Assembly (NCBI GenBank): GCA_028875955.1
Contig: JAGWTX010000164.1
Location: 1 to 5,949, forward strand
Source: Bacteroidota bacterium
GTDB lineage: Bacteria; Bacteroidota; Bacteroidia; Chitinophagales; Chitinophagaceae
DNA length: 5,949 nucleotides
Direction: 5' to 3'
Below the pieces are notes generated by a model. That model saw only the letters and a list, made by a program, of their open reading frames with translations. It did not search any database and was not told the DNA's origin. Both the position numbers and the translations under genes were made by a program. Below are positions 1 through 5,949 of this stretch, piece after piece (within the stretch, counting starts at the first letter, position 1; the number at the start of each line of letters is the position of its first letter).

Positions 1-1659
1 AGCAGCGTACCCGATCTCGCACAGCGTGGAAGGTTTTCACCCTTTCTTTTTAAAGGAACGGTTTTTAGTACGGGAGGATATTCTGCACTGTATGGTCAGG
101 CTTTGTCTTCCGCCCTTATCCTGGAGAGTGTGGATATACCGGAACGGTCTGAAGCGAATGCATCTTTCTCGCCCATATTTATAGGTGCCGGATTGCAGGA
201 GGTTGCCCGCGACAAAAAATCTTCCTGGGGTGTGAAATATGATTATACCAATCTGTCTGTATATTTTAAACTGGTCCCCCAGGCACCTGATTATTTTCAG
301 GTACCGGCCTATCATGCTGCAGATGCCAATTTCCGTTTCAAAACCAAAAAGGGGGGTATCGTAAAATACTACACCACATTTGCAGCCAACCAGTTGGGGA
401 TCAGAAGACCCAATATTGATGATCCCCTGGTGAAAAATGCATTCAGCCTGAAAAATACCAACTGGTACAATAACCTGAGCTGGCGCGAGAATCTGGGTAA
501 TGGCTGGAAGATGAATCTCGGGTTGAGTTTCAGTACGGATCATAATGACATCCACAACCAGATCCAGGATCCCTCGAACCATCCGGTGAGTACGGGAAAG
601 ATTTGGATCGACAGCACCAATTTTCAATTGACGACTCGTTCTGATCTGAGTCAGATCAAAGCCGTATTTGATAAAAGGCTCAGTGGCATCAGCGTGATCC
701 GCTTTGGCGGAGAATACATGTACAGTTACAATAACTCCGTATATAATAACCGCAAAGCCCTGCTCCCCGACCATTTCAAGGCATTGTTCAGTGAGGCTGA
801 TCTTTACATCACCAATGATCTTGCAGCCAAACTCGGGGTCAGGTTTGAACAATCCTCCCTGATCAATAAGGCAAATGTGGCACCACGATTATCTCTGGCG
901 TATAAGACAGGTTTGCATGGACAGATGAGTATTGCCTATGGAACTTTTTACCAGAAGCCTGAGAACAATTATCTCTATGCTACTACCCAATTCGGTTATT
1001 CAAAAGCCACGCATTATATCATCAATTATATCCGTACCACAACCTTGCAGACATTTCGTGTGGAAGCTTTTTACAAACAATACGAAGACCTGGTAAAAAC
1101 TTTTCCTGCCTATAATAACAACGGAAAGGGATATGCAAAGGGGATCGAACTGTTTTGGAGGGATAAAAAAACGTTTAAGGGATTGGATTACTGGGTCAGT
1201 TATTCCTATCTCGATACCAAACGGGATTACCTGAATTATCCCAAAGAATTGCAACCCAATTTCGCAGCCAATCATACAGGATCGCTGGTGGTAAAGAAAT
1301 TCATCAACCAGATCAATACCGGTTTCAACTTCACCTACACGTATGCAACCGGCAGACCCTATTATTTTCTTTTGCAGAACGGAAACCAGTACCAGATTGC
1401 CGATCAGGGCAAAACCATCGATTATCACTCTTTGGGTTTCAGTATGAATTATCTCGCATCCCTTGGCAAAGCCTATGCGGTGTTTGTTGCATCGGTAACC
1501 AATGTGCTAAACAGCAACCAGGTTTTCGGATACAATTATTCGCATGATGGTGCGCGTAAAGAAGCGATCACGACAGCTGCACCCAGGTTTATCTTTTTTG
1601 GGGTGTTTCTGAGTTGGGGTGTGGACAGGAGACAGGATGCCATCAATAACAATTTGTAA
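1..1659 (+). CDS. TonB-dependent outer membrane receptor, C-terminal part (5' end outside window)
   Basis: The frame is open from the first base and encodes 552 residues before the stop, so the true start lies upstream; the TTG at 103 is an internal leucine codon. Residues about 8-45 are the end of a plug domain: a GRFSPFLFKGT stretch followed by GGYSALYGQALSSALIL, a pattern familiar from Bacteroidota receptors with an N-terminal carboxypeptidase-regulatory-like domain. The rest alternates short polar and aromatic-rich strands, as in a 22-strand beta barrel, and ends with a strand around FIFFGVFLSWG followed by a polar tail DRRQDAINNNL, which I recall as usual in this class. The family sits in the outer membrane and imports a ligand using energy from TonB-ExbB-ExbD. 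The substrate is not evident. No SusD-like gene follows, which argues against a glycan Sus pair. The next gene, an exported TPR-like protein, starts 43 bp later with no terminator between. Family is secure; ligand unknown. Confidence 0.93.
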   Translation, partial: SSVPDLAQRGRFSPFLFKGTVFSTGGYSALYGQALSSALILESVDIPERSEANASFSPIFIGAGLQEVARDKKSSWGVKYDYTNLSVYFKLVPQAPDYFQVPAYHAADANFRFKTKKGGIVKYYTTFAANQLGIRRPNIDDPLVKNAFSLKNTNWYNNLSWRENLGNGWKMNLGLSFSTDHNDIHNQIQDPSNHPVSTGKIWIDSTNFQLTTRSDLSQIKAVFDKRLSGISVIRFGGEYMYSYNNSVYNNRKALLPDHFKALFSEADLYITNDLAAKLGVRFEQSSLINKANVAPRLSLAYKTGLHGQMSIAYGTFYQKPENNYLYATTQFGYSKATHYIINYIRTTTLQTFRVEAFYKQYEDLVKTFPAYNNNGKGYAKGIELFWRDKKTFKGLDYWVSYSYLDTKRDYLNYPKELQPNFAANHTGSLVVKKFINQINTGFNFTYTYATGRPYYFLLQNGNQYQIADQGKTIDYHSLGFSMNYLASLGKAYAVFVASVTNVLNSNQVFGYNYSHDGARKEAITTAAPRFIFFGVFLSWGVDRRQDAINNNL

Positions 1660-1702
1660 ACAAGTCACGCATAACCTATTTAATTACATTAAAACAAAAA
1701 GT

Positions 1703-2332
1703 ATGAAACACGCATTAATTATTGTCAGTGTATTCTTTGCCACTATGGCAATCGGGCAAACAAAATATGAAGCAGGAATGGTTCGCGGGCTGGAACAGTT
1801 GAAGGATGCAAAGACTGCAGAAGATATGGCTGCAACTTCCGCATTTTTCGAACGAATCGGCGACGCGGAAAAGGACAAGTGGCTGCCTTATTATTATGCT
1901 GCATATGCCAACTACCTGACCGGCTGGATGAACCCGAAAGCAGACAAGGACAAAGTGGGAGAAAAAAGCAAGGAGCTCATCACAAAAGCGGAAGTCCTGG
2001 AACCCGAGAATTCAGAAATCTATTGCATGAAACAGATGGTAGCCATCATGCAGATGACGGTGGATCCCATGTCGCGCTGGCAATCCTATGGTGCTGAAGC
2101 CAGGGCCGATATCGAAAAAGCCATTAAGGCCGATCCGAATAATCCGAGGAGCTATTACCTGAATGGTCAGACCCTGATGAACACTCCGGAGGCATACGGT
2201 GGAGGAAAGGCCGTTGCCAAAAAACTGTTTGAAAAAGCACTGGAACTTTATAAGACTTTTAAACCGGCTTCCGCATTTCATCCGGATTGGGGTAAGGAGC
2301 AGGCGGAAAAATTATTGGCAGCCTGTCAGTAA
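1703..2332 (+). CDS. Exported TPR-like helical repeat protein
   Basis: The protein has 209 residues from the ATG at 1703. The frame extends upstream to 1619 inside the receptor gene, but 1703 is preferred because it opens directly with a signal peptide (MKH, hydrophobic 4-17) with a likely cut after AIG, before Q19, and has an A-rich leader typical of Bacteroidota. The mature part is alpha-helical. A segment with FERIGDAEKDKWLPYYYAAY (residues 49-68) is followed by TPR-like helices: residues 88-118 with LEPENSEIY, residues 131-159 with KAIKADPNNPRSYYLNGQ, and residues 162-187 with TPEAYGGGKAVAKKLFEKAL. I recall similar proteins of about 200 residues in many Bacteroidota, often beside TonB-dependent receptors, but no established function. 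It lacks a lipobox cysteine after the signal, so it is probably soluble in the periplasm. Inference: a protein-binding accessory of the upstream receptor. Exported TPR-like protein is well supported; the role is not. Confidence 0.88.
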   Translation: MKHALIIVSVFFATMAIGQTKYEAGMVRGLEQLKDAKTAEDMAATSAFFERIGDAEKDKWLPYYYAAYANYLTGWMNPKADKDKVGEKSKELITKAEVLEPENSEIYCMKQMVAIMQMTVDPMSRWQSYGAEARADIEKAIKADPNNPRSYYLNGQTLMNTPEAYGGGKAVAKKLFEKALELYKTFKPASAFHPDWGKEQAEKLLAACQ

Positions 2333-2367
2333 TTTGAAAGGAAGGATGTTTAGGTGAAATCTTATAG

Positions 2368-2375
2368 TAACTTTA
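2368..2375 (+). promoter_or_regulatory. Weak candidate -7 promoter element (TAACTTTA)
   Basis: TAACTTTA matches the Bacteroidota -7 consensus TAnnTTTG at all but the last position. No clear TTG-type -33 element stands at the usual spacing of about 19-21 bp; a GTTTAG lies roughly 15 bp upstream. If used, transcription would begin near 2382 and the leader of the membrane-protein operon would contain the large hairpin at 2411-2455. This is weak and offered because some promoter is expected in this 177-bp gap. Confidence 0.25.
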
Positions 2376-2410
2376 AACGTCAGGACCCGTGTTATCCTTT
2401 CACATTGTCC

Positions 2411-2455
2411 AAACAAGCTATACTGTCGGTTGGATTACCGGCAGTATAGTTGTTT
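2411..2455 (+). terminator. Long hairpin, probable terminator or leader attenuator
   Basis: The left arm at 2418-2429 (CTATACTGTCGG) pairs with 2438-2449 (CCGGCAGTATAG) over 12 bp around an 8-base loop, with one T-G position that becomes a G-U wobble in + strand RNA. After a single bulged G at 2417 the pairing continues for six more bases (AAACAA at 2411-2416 with TTGTTT at 2450-2455), giving an 18-bp stem. The T-rich 3' flank fits an intrinsic terminator, and the wobble is tolerated only in the + transcript; the - strand would have an A-C mismatch. It lies about 80 bases after the TPR-like gene and 55 bases before the next gene. It may end the first transcript or, if the promoter is at about 2368, act as a leader structure. 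The hairpin is certain as sequence; its role is not. Confidence 0.65.
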
Positions 2456-2509
2456 CAGGCATACATGGCAGGATCGCTCAAAATCATTCAAAACACAATT
2501 ACGAAAATT

Positions 2510-3118
2510 ATGTCAGCGTCAAATCAACCACCCAAAGCCGATATGGGTTTTTCGCCGGAAGAAAGTATCTCACTGATACAATCCATGATCACTCAGGCAA
2601 GAGGTACTGTTGCTGACAACAGTTTTTATCTATTATTCTGGGGCTGGCTGGTTTTTTTGTGTTGCCTTGCAGAGTTCGCGTTAAAGGTATTATTGCAATA
2701 CCCCAACCATTCGGTGGTGTGGTGGTCCATGCCCGTGGGAGGAGTTGTTACCGCCATCTATAGTTTCCGCCAGTCCAGGAAGTTGAGGGTGCTTTCCTTT
2801 GTTGACCAGGCTTTGGATTTTCTATGGGCAGGTATCGGTATTGCATTCGGTTTGCTGGTGTATATAAATATTGCTTCCAATGCCTGGACAAATGCCTTCA
2901 CCTATTACATCCTTTTGTATGCAATCGGTACATTTGTAACCGGCAGGTTGTTACGGTTCAAACCCCTGATGATCGGCGGATTACTCAATTTCATCCTGGC
3001 AGGAGTATGTGTGCATTTCAGTTATGATTACCAGTTACTGATCGCCAGTCTGGCTTTGCTGATCAGTTATATTATTCCCGGGCATTTATTGCGTAACCGA
3101 TACCGCCAAAACAGATAA
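2510..3118 (+). CDS. Six-helix inner-membrane protein, first of a paralogous pair
   Basis: The protein has 202 residues from the ATG at 2510. I chose this start because it follows an A-rich leader and places the conserved FSPEESISLIQSMITQAR segment near the N-terminus, matching where the same segment sits in the next gene; an in-frame ATG at 2465 would add 15 residues. Hydrophobic segments lie at about 38-58, 68-86, 103-122, 129-147, 152-170 and 174-192. Basic loops (RQSRKLR 87-93, tail RNRYRQNR) suggest that both ends are cytoplasmic. It has no signal peptide, transport motif or catalytic motif that I recognise. The next gene begins 3 bp later and is clearly related: both carry ILLYA, VTG, F(K/R)P and IPG at matching places. 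The third gene of this operon is a winged-helix regulator, so a sensing or regulator-sequestering role is possible but inferred only from context. Real gene with high confidence; function unknown. Confidence 0.87.
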   Translation: MSASNQPPKADMGFSPEESISLIQSMITQARGTVADNSFYLLFWGWLVFLCCLAEFALKVLLQYPNHSVVWWSMPVGGVVTAIYSFRQSRKLRVLSFVDQALDFLWAGIGIAFGLLVYINIASNAWTNAFTYYILLYAIGTFVTGRLLRFKPLMIGGLLNFILAGVCVHFSYDYQLLIASLALLISYIIPGHLLRNRYRQNR

Positions 3119-3121
3119 GAC

Positions 3122-3811
3122 ATGGAAGAAAAAAAAGTAATGACGGAATCAGAAAGCCTTGCCCTGATCGCAGATATGATCCAAAGGGCTAAGCATACCT
3201 ATTATGAAACCGGTGTGGGTCCTATTTTGTGGGGTACCGTAGTTTCCATTGCATCCTGCATGACCTATCTGCAAAAGGAATATCATTTCAGTATCGGTTT
3301 CGATATCTGGATTATTGTTTTGATTGCGATTATCCCCCAGATTCTGATCAGCATCCGGGAAAAGAGGATGCATGGAGTTAAGAAACATGAGGATGATGCC
3401 TTGAACGCGGTTTGGGTAACTTATGCCATTTCTATATTCGGATTGATCATATACCAGAATATCATTCCCGAGGCTACGGTTCAACTGAATGCACAGGAGG
3501 GCTGGGTCATGATGCGGCATTATACCAACCTGCAGCATCCGGATGAAATGATCCGCCCATTCGCGCCAAGCATCTATTCCTTGTTTATTCTGTTGTATGC
3601 CTTCCCTACCCTGGTAACGGGGATCGTAAAAAAATTCAGACCCATGCTGGCAGGTGCAGGAATAGCTTATGTGTTATTTATCGTATCCTGTTATACCGCT
3701 TCAAAATACGATATGCTACTGGGTAGTGTATCAGCCATCTGCTGCTGGTTAATCCCCGGAATCATTCTTCGCAGAAAGTATCTGGCTCAAAAGTCTGCTG
3801 CCCATGTTTAA
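3122..3811 (+). CDS. Six-helix inner-membrane protein, second of a paralogous pair
   Basis: The protein has 229 residues and starts 3 bp after the stop of its paralogue, so the two are almost certainly translated from one message. It keeps the N-terminal segment (ESLALIADMIQRAK, residues 11-24, against ESISLIQSMITQAR) and the LWG just before helix 1. Membrane segments are at about 32-50, 58-78, 95-115, 151-169, 175-192 and 198-216. The basic stretch IREKRMHGVKKHEDD (78-92) and the ending RRKY are predicted to be cytoplasmic. The main difference from the first copy is a polar loop of about 33 residues (116-148, with EGWVMMRHYTNLQHPDEM) between helices 3 and 4, which by positive-inside topology would face the periplasm. 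ILLYA, LVTG, FRP and IPG mark the conserved C-terminal half. Its last 8 bp overlap the start of the winged-helix regulator gene. I recognise no named family. Function is unknown; a membrane sensor or partner for that regulator is an inference. Confidence 0.88.
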   Translation: MEEKKVMTESESLALIADMIQRAKHTYYETGVGPILWGTVVSIASCMTYLQKEYHFSIGFDIWIIVLIAIIPQILISIREKRMHGVKKHEDDALNAVWVTYAISIFGLIIYQNIIPEATVQLNAQEGWVMMRHYTNLQHPDEMIRPFAPSIYSLFILLYAFPTLVTGIVKKFRPMLAGAGIAYVLFIVSCYTASKYDMLLGSVSAICCWLIPGIILRRKYLAQKSAAHV

Positions 3812-4097
3812 AGAACTGGATCCTATATTACATTCTCAATTGCGATTGGCTGTCATGAGTCTTTTGATCGGCGTAAAGGAGGCAGATTTTACCTTTATCC
3901 GCGAAAAAACGAATGCCACTGCCGGAAACCTGAGTGTTCAGGTACAGAAGTTGAAGGACGCCGGTTATATTGAAGTTACCAAACAGTTCAAAGACAATTA
4001 TCCCCAGACAACCTGCAAAATCACGGCAACTGGAATCGAGGCTTTTGATGCCTATGTGAAGGCTTTACAGCAGTATTTGCAGGCCGGGAGCAGTTAG
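3804..4097 (+). CDS. Small winged-helix transcriptional regulator
   Basis: This 97-residue protein is nearly a bare winged helix-turn-helix domain of the MarR/ArsR-like small type (the 'winged helix DNA-binding domain', HTH_34 as I recall). The opening LDPILHSQLRLAVMSLL (5-21) is helix 1 and is typical of the family, which often has LD..IH...RL.I...L. DFTFIREKTNATAGNLSVQV (28-47) covers helix 2 and the start of the recognition helix, which runs to about 53 (VQKLKDAG). YIEVTKQFKDNYPQTTCKIT (55-74) forms the beta wing, and GIEAFDAYVKALQQYL (77-92) is the C-terminal, probably dimerising, helix. Relatives bind DNA as dimers; no ligand or metal site is apparent here. It overlaps the end of the second membrane-protein gene by 8 bp, so it is translationally coupled to that pair. 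Likely targets are its own operon and perhaps the ABC exporter 118 bp downstream, both inferred. Family assignment is firm. Confidence 0.93.
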   Translation: MFKELDPILHSQLRLAVMSLLIGVKEADFTFIREKTNATAGNLSVQVQKLKDAGYIEVTKQFKDNYPQTTCKITATGIEAFDAYVKALQQYLQAGSS

Positions 4098-4191
4098 AAA
4101 GAAAACATCCGCGAATTCATTCCGGTTATCTCCCCGATCCCTATGAAATGTGAAAACTCCGGGTTTCCACAGCAAAATTGAACCACTTGCC

Positions 4192-4199
4192 TACCTTTG
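4192..4199 (+). promoter_or_regulatory. Bacteroidota -7 promoter element (TACCTTTG) of the ABC exporter operon
   Basis: TACCTTTG matches the TAnnTTTG consensus read by Bacteroidota housekeeping sigma factor exactly, and it ends 16 bp before the ATPase ATG at 4216. Transcription would start near 4205, giving a very short leader. The -33 element is weak: the nearest TTG, at 4178-4180, is only 11 bp upstream, and TTTC at 4164-4167 is at about 24 bp. The element lies in the 118-bp gap after the regulator gene, which otherwise shows no strong hairpin or second gene. Its presence suggests that the exporter can be transcribed apart from the upstream operon. Confidence 0.65.
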
Positions 4200-4215
4200 C
4201 TGTTATAGAGTTCTC

Positions 4216-5151
4216 ATGCAAGCAATTCTCCAGGTACATCATCTGACCAAGCAATTCAAGAATCTCACCGCTGTCCAGGATCTTTCCTTTTCTGTATACG
4301 AAGGGGATGTATATGGATTTCTGGGACAGAACGGAGCCGGGAAAAGCACAACGATCCGTATGTTGCTGACCCTTATCAAGCCTACCGAGGGCCGGATTGA
4401 AATATTCGGAGAAGACCTGCCCACCCACCGAAACAGCATCTTGCGAAGGGTGGGTGCCGTTATTGAAAAACCGGATGTCTATAAATACCTGTCCGCTTTT
4501 GAAAACCTGAAATTGTTTGCCAGACTGAGCGGTGTTAAGCTGAGCGACCAGGCATTACTGGAACAATTGGATAAAGTAGGTCTGGCCAACCGTGCAAAAG
4601 ATACCGTCAAAACATTTTCACAGGGCATGAAACAAAGACTTGGCATTGCCATTGCATTGGTACATGACCCCAAACTGATCATCCTGGATGAGCCGACCAA
4701 TGGGTTGGATCCACAGGGAATTGCAGACATCAGAAACCTGATACTTCACCTGAGCCGGGATCTGAAAAAGACCCTGATCGTATCCTCGCACCTGCTCAAT
4801 GAGATCGAACAGGTAGCCACCCGTGTCCTCATCATCGACAAGGGTAAAAAGATTATCGAAGGGAATGCTGCGGAATTATTTGATCCTGCGCAGACCCTTG
4901 TCGCTTTACAGACCCTGGATAACGACCTGTCTTTTGCCAGGCTGCAGGAAAGCCGATGGAAAAACCAATTAATAAAAAGGGATGATTCAGCCATTCTGAT
5001 AAAAATAGACAGGTTGCAGATTCCTGAACTACATAAAGACCTGGCTGCTCTCGATATTCCTTTGTTATCGATGCAACCCCGACATTCTCTGGAAGATTAT
5101 TTTTTACAAGTAACATCAGGCAACCAACATGTGGACACTTATTCAAATTGA
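4216..5151 (+). CDS. ABC transporter ATP-binding protein (ABC-2 exporter type)
   Basis: The protein has 311 residues from the ATG at 4216. A GTG at 4150 is in frame but is rejected because the perfect -7 element at 4192 would fall inside the gene and the extra 22 residues do not fit the family. All nucleotide-binding motifs are present: Walker A GQNGAGKST (37-45), a Q-loop region with VIEKP (82-86) where E84 replaces the usual glutamine, as is common in BcrA/NatA-like ATPases, signature FSQGMKQR (134-141), Walker B LIILDEP (154-160) with catalytic E159, D-loop GLDP (163-166), and switch histidine H192 in SSHLLNEIE. Residues from about 220 form the C-terminal extension usual in this group. The protein should hydrolyse ATP at the inner membrane face to drive the permease encoded next, which overlaps by 23 bp. 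Relatives export antibiotics, sodium, lipids or peptides; nothing here picks a substrate, so no gene symbol is given. Confidence 0.95.
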   Translation: MQAILQVHHLTKQFKNLTAVQDLSFSVYEGDVYGFLGQNGAGKSTTIRMLLTLIKPTEGRIEIFGEDLPTHRNSILRRVGAVIEKPDVYKYLSAFENLKLFARLSGVKLSDQALLEQLDKVGLANRAKDTVKTFSQGMKQRLGIAIALVHDPKLIILDEPTNGLDPQGIADIRNLILHLSRDLKKTLIVSSHLLNEIEQVATRVLIIDKGKKIIEGNAAELFDPAQTLVALQTLDNDLSFARLQESRWKNQLIKRDDSAILIKIDRLQIPELHKDLAALDIPLLSMQPRHSLEDYFLQVTSGNQHVDTYSN

Positions 5152-5949
5152 ACTTTTTAAAATTTTCCGCAGACCCAGGACCTATATAGCTTTTGTAGCG
5201 GTTGCCGGTTTGATCGGAATCATCCAGTTCGGTCTTAAACTTGACGGGGATTCCTATGTGGATTTCATGATGCGGGATATTACTTCATCGATCACGGTTG
5301 AAGGAAAGATTCTGAATGGTTACCAGGTTTGCTATATCGTATTGCAGATATTGTTGGTTCATGTACCTCTACTGATCGCCCTGGTTGCTGCTGATATGGT
5401 TTCGGGTGAAGCCAATATGGGAACCTTGCGGATCATGCTTACCAAACCGATCAGCCGGACAAAGTTTTTGCTGGCGAAATTTATTGCGGCGCTTGTATAT
5501 ACCCTTCTTTTACTGATCTGGCTGGCCATACTTGCCTTGTTTCTGAACATGATCCTGTTTGGAACGGATGATCTGTTTTTGCTCAAATCCCAATATGTGG
5601 TATTGCTGAAAAAGAATGATGTGTTCTGGCGCTATCTATGGGCATTCGGTTTTGCAGCCCTGGCCATGACAACAGTGGCTTCGCTGGGTTTTCTGTTTTC
5701 CTTATTTGCCGAAAACTCGATCGGCCCCATCGTAGCTACCATGAGTGTGATCATTTTCTTTACGATCCTCAGTACCCTGAATATTCCTGTATTCAATAGG
5801 ATCAAACCCTTTCTGTTTACCACGCATATGATAGGTTGGAAGGAATTCTTTGATATCAAGGTGAATGCGGCAAATGAAGCCATTGTGGGCAGCATTCAAA
5901 ACCCGCAGAAAATCATTGATTCCGCCGCTGTTCTCTTATTGCATATTGT
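5129..5949 (+). CDS. ABC-2 type transporter permease, N-terminal part (3' end outside window)
   Basis: Translation from the ATG at 5129 stays open to the window edge for 273 complete codons. The start MWTLIQIELFKIFRRPRTYI is characteristic of ABC-2 permeases: a short cytoplasmic helix that contacts the ATPase, then helix 1 (19-36). Helix 2 is at about 67-88. The hallmark cytoplasmic loop DMVSGEANMGTLRIMLTKP followed by ISR (89-110) comes next; in this family it has the form E...GT.R..L..P.SR. Further membrane segments are at about 114-143, 170-194 and 199-219. The end at 266-273 (AAVLLLHI) looks like the beginning of the sixth and last helix, so perhaps 30-60 residues are missing. The start lies inside the ATPase gene (23-bp overlap), which implies translational coupling and equal supply of both subunits. 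It forms the membrane channel of the exporter; the substrate is not deducible. No frame break is seen. Confidence 0.94.
   Translation, partial: MWTLIQIELFKIFRRPRTYIAFVAVAGLIGIIQFGLKLDGDSYVDFMMRDITSSITVEGKILNGYQVCYIVLQILLVHVPLLIALVAADMVSGEANMGTLRIMLTKPISRTKFLLAKFIAALVYTLLLLIWLAILALFLNMILFGTDDLFLLKSQYVVLLKKNDVFWRYLWAFGFAALAMTTVASLGFLFSLFAENSIGPIVATMSVIIFFTILSTLNIPVFNRIKPFLFTTHMIGWKEFFDIKVNAANEAIVGSIQNPQKIIDSAAVLLLHI

Noticed and set aside
103..105. TTG as start of the receptor
   Set aside because: The frame is open from base 1 and the upstream residues are part of the plug domain motif, so this is an internal codon of a gene cut by the window edge.
37..852. Open frame of 271 codons on the - strand
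   Set aside because: It lies wholly antisense to the receptor gene, whose translation shows clear family motifs; the - strand product has no recognisable domain or leader.
1619..1702. 28-residue N-terminal extension of the TPR-like protein
   Set aside because: It overlaps the receptor gene and would bury the signal peptide that begins at 1703.
2450..2509. Earlier TTG or ATG (2465) start for the first membrane protein
   Set aside because: The TTG lies within the hairpin stem and the added residues have no counterpart in the paralogue; 2510 fits better, though 2465 cannot be wholly excluded.
2389..2616. Small + strand open frame of 75 codons
   Set aside because: It crosses the hairpin and runs out of frame into the first membrane-protein gene; its sequence has no domain-like features.
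2929..2936. TACATTTG, a -7-like match inside the first membrane-protein gene
   Set aside because: It lies within coding sequence with no matching -33 element at the right spacing; an 8-base degenerate match is expected by chance.
4150..4215. GTG start adding 22 residues to the ABC ATPase
   Set aside because: The extension covers the promoter element and does not fit the family, where proteins begin a few residues before the first beta strand.
4853..5146. - strand open frame of 97 codons
   Set aside because: It is antisense to the ATPase C-terminal region and shows no coding signals of its own.

Overview
The window looks like chromosomal DNA of a Bacteroidota (Bacteroidetes) bacterium, most likely of the Chitinophagaceae/Sphingobacteriia type. 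The evidence is a TonB-dependent receptor of the carboxypeptidase-regulatory-like class with a typical Bacteroidota ending, a perfect Bacteroidota -7 promoter element (TAnnTTTG), A-rich rather than Shine-Dalgarno-like leaders, and moderate GC. All seven genes lie on the + strand. I see no RNA genes, CRISPR arrays, insertion sequences or phage genes.

Region 1 (1-2332) is outer membrane and periplasm. The C-terminal part of a TonB-dependent receptor runs in from the left edge. After 43 bp comes a 209-residue exported protein with TPR-like helices. No terminator is visible between them, so they are probably co-transcribed. No SusD-like gene follows, so this does not look like a glycan-uptake (Sus) pair.

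Region 2 (2333-2509) is a 177-bp gap. It holds an 18-bp-stem hairpin at 2411-2455 and a weak promoter candidate just upstream of it. The hairpin either ends transcript 1 or sits in the leader of the next operon.

Region 3 (2510-4097) is a tight three-gene operon. Two paralogous six-helix inner-membrane proteins (gap 3 bp) are followed by a small winged-helix transcription regulator (overlap 8 bp). The membrane proteins share an N-terminal amphipathic segment and a conserved C-terminal half, so they arose by tandem duplication. I recognise no named function for them. Their coupling to a DNA-binding protein suggests a regulatory or sensing unit, and this is the least explained part of the window.

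Region 4 (4216-5949) is an ABC exporter. It has its own promoter (TACCTTTG at 4192-4199), then an ATPase and an ABC-2 permease overlapping by 23 bp. The permease is cut by the right edge. The substrate cannot be told from sequence. The wHTH gene and its membrane partners may control this transporter, but that rests only on adjacency.
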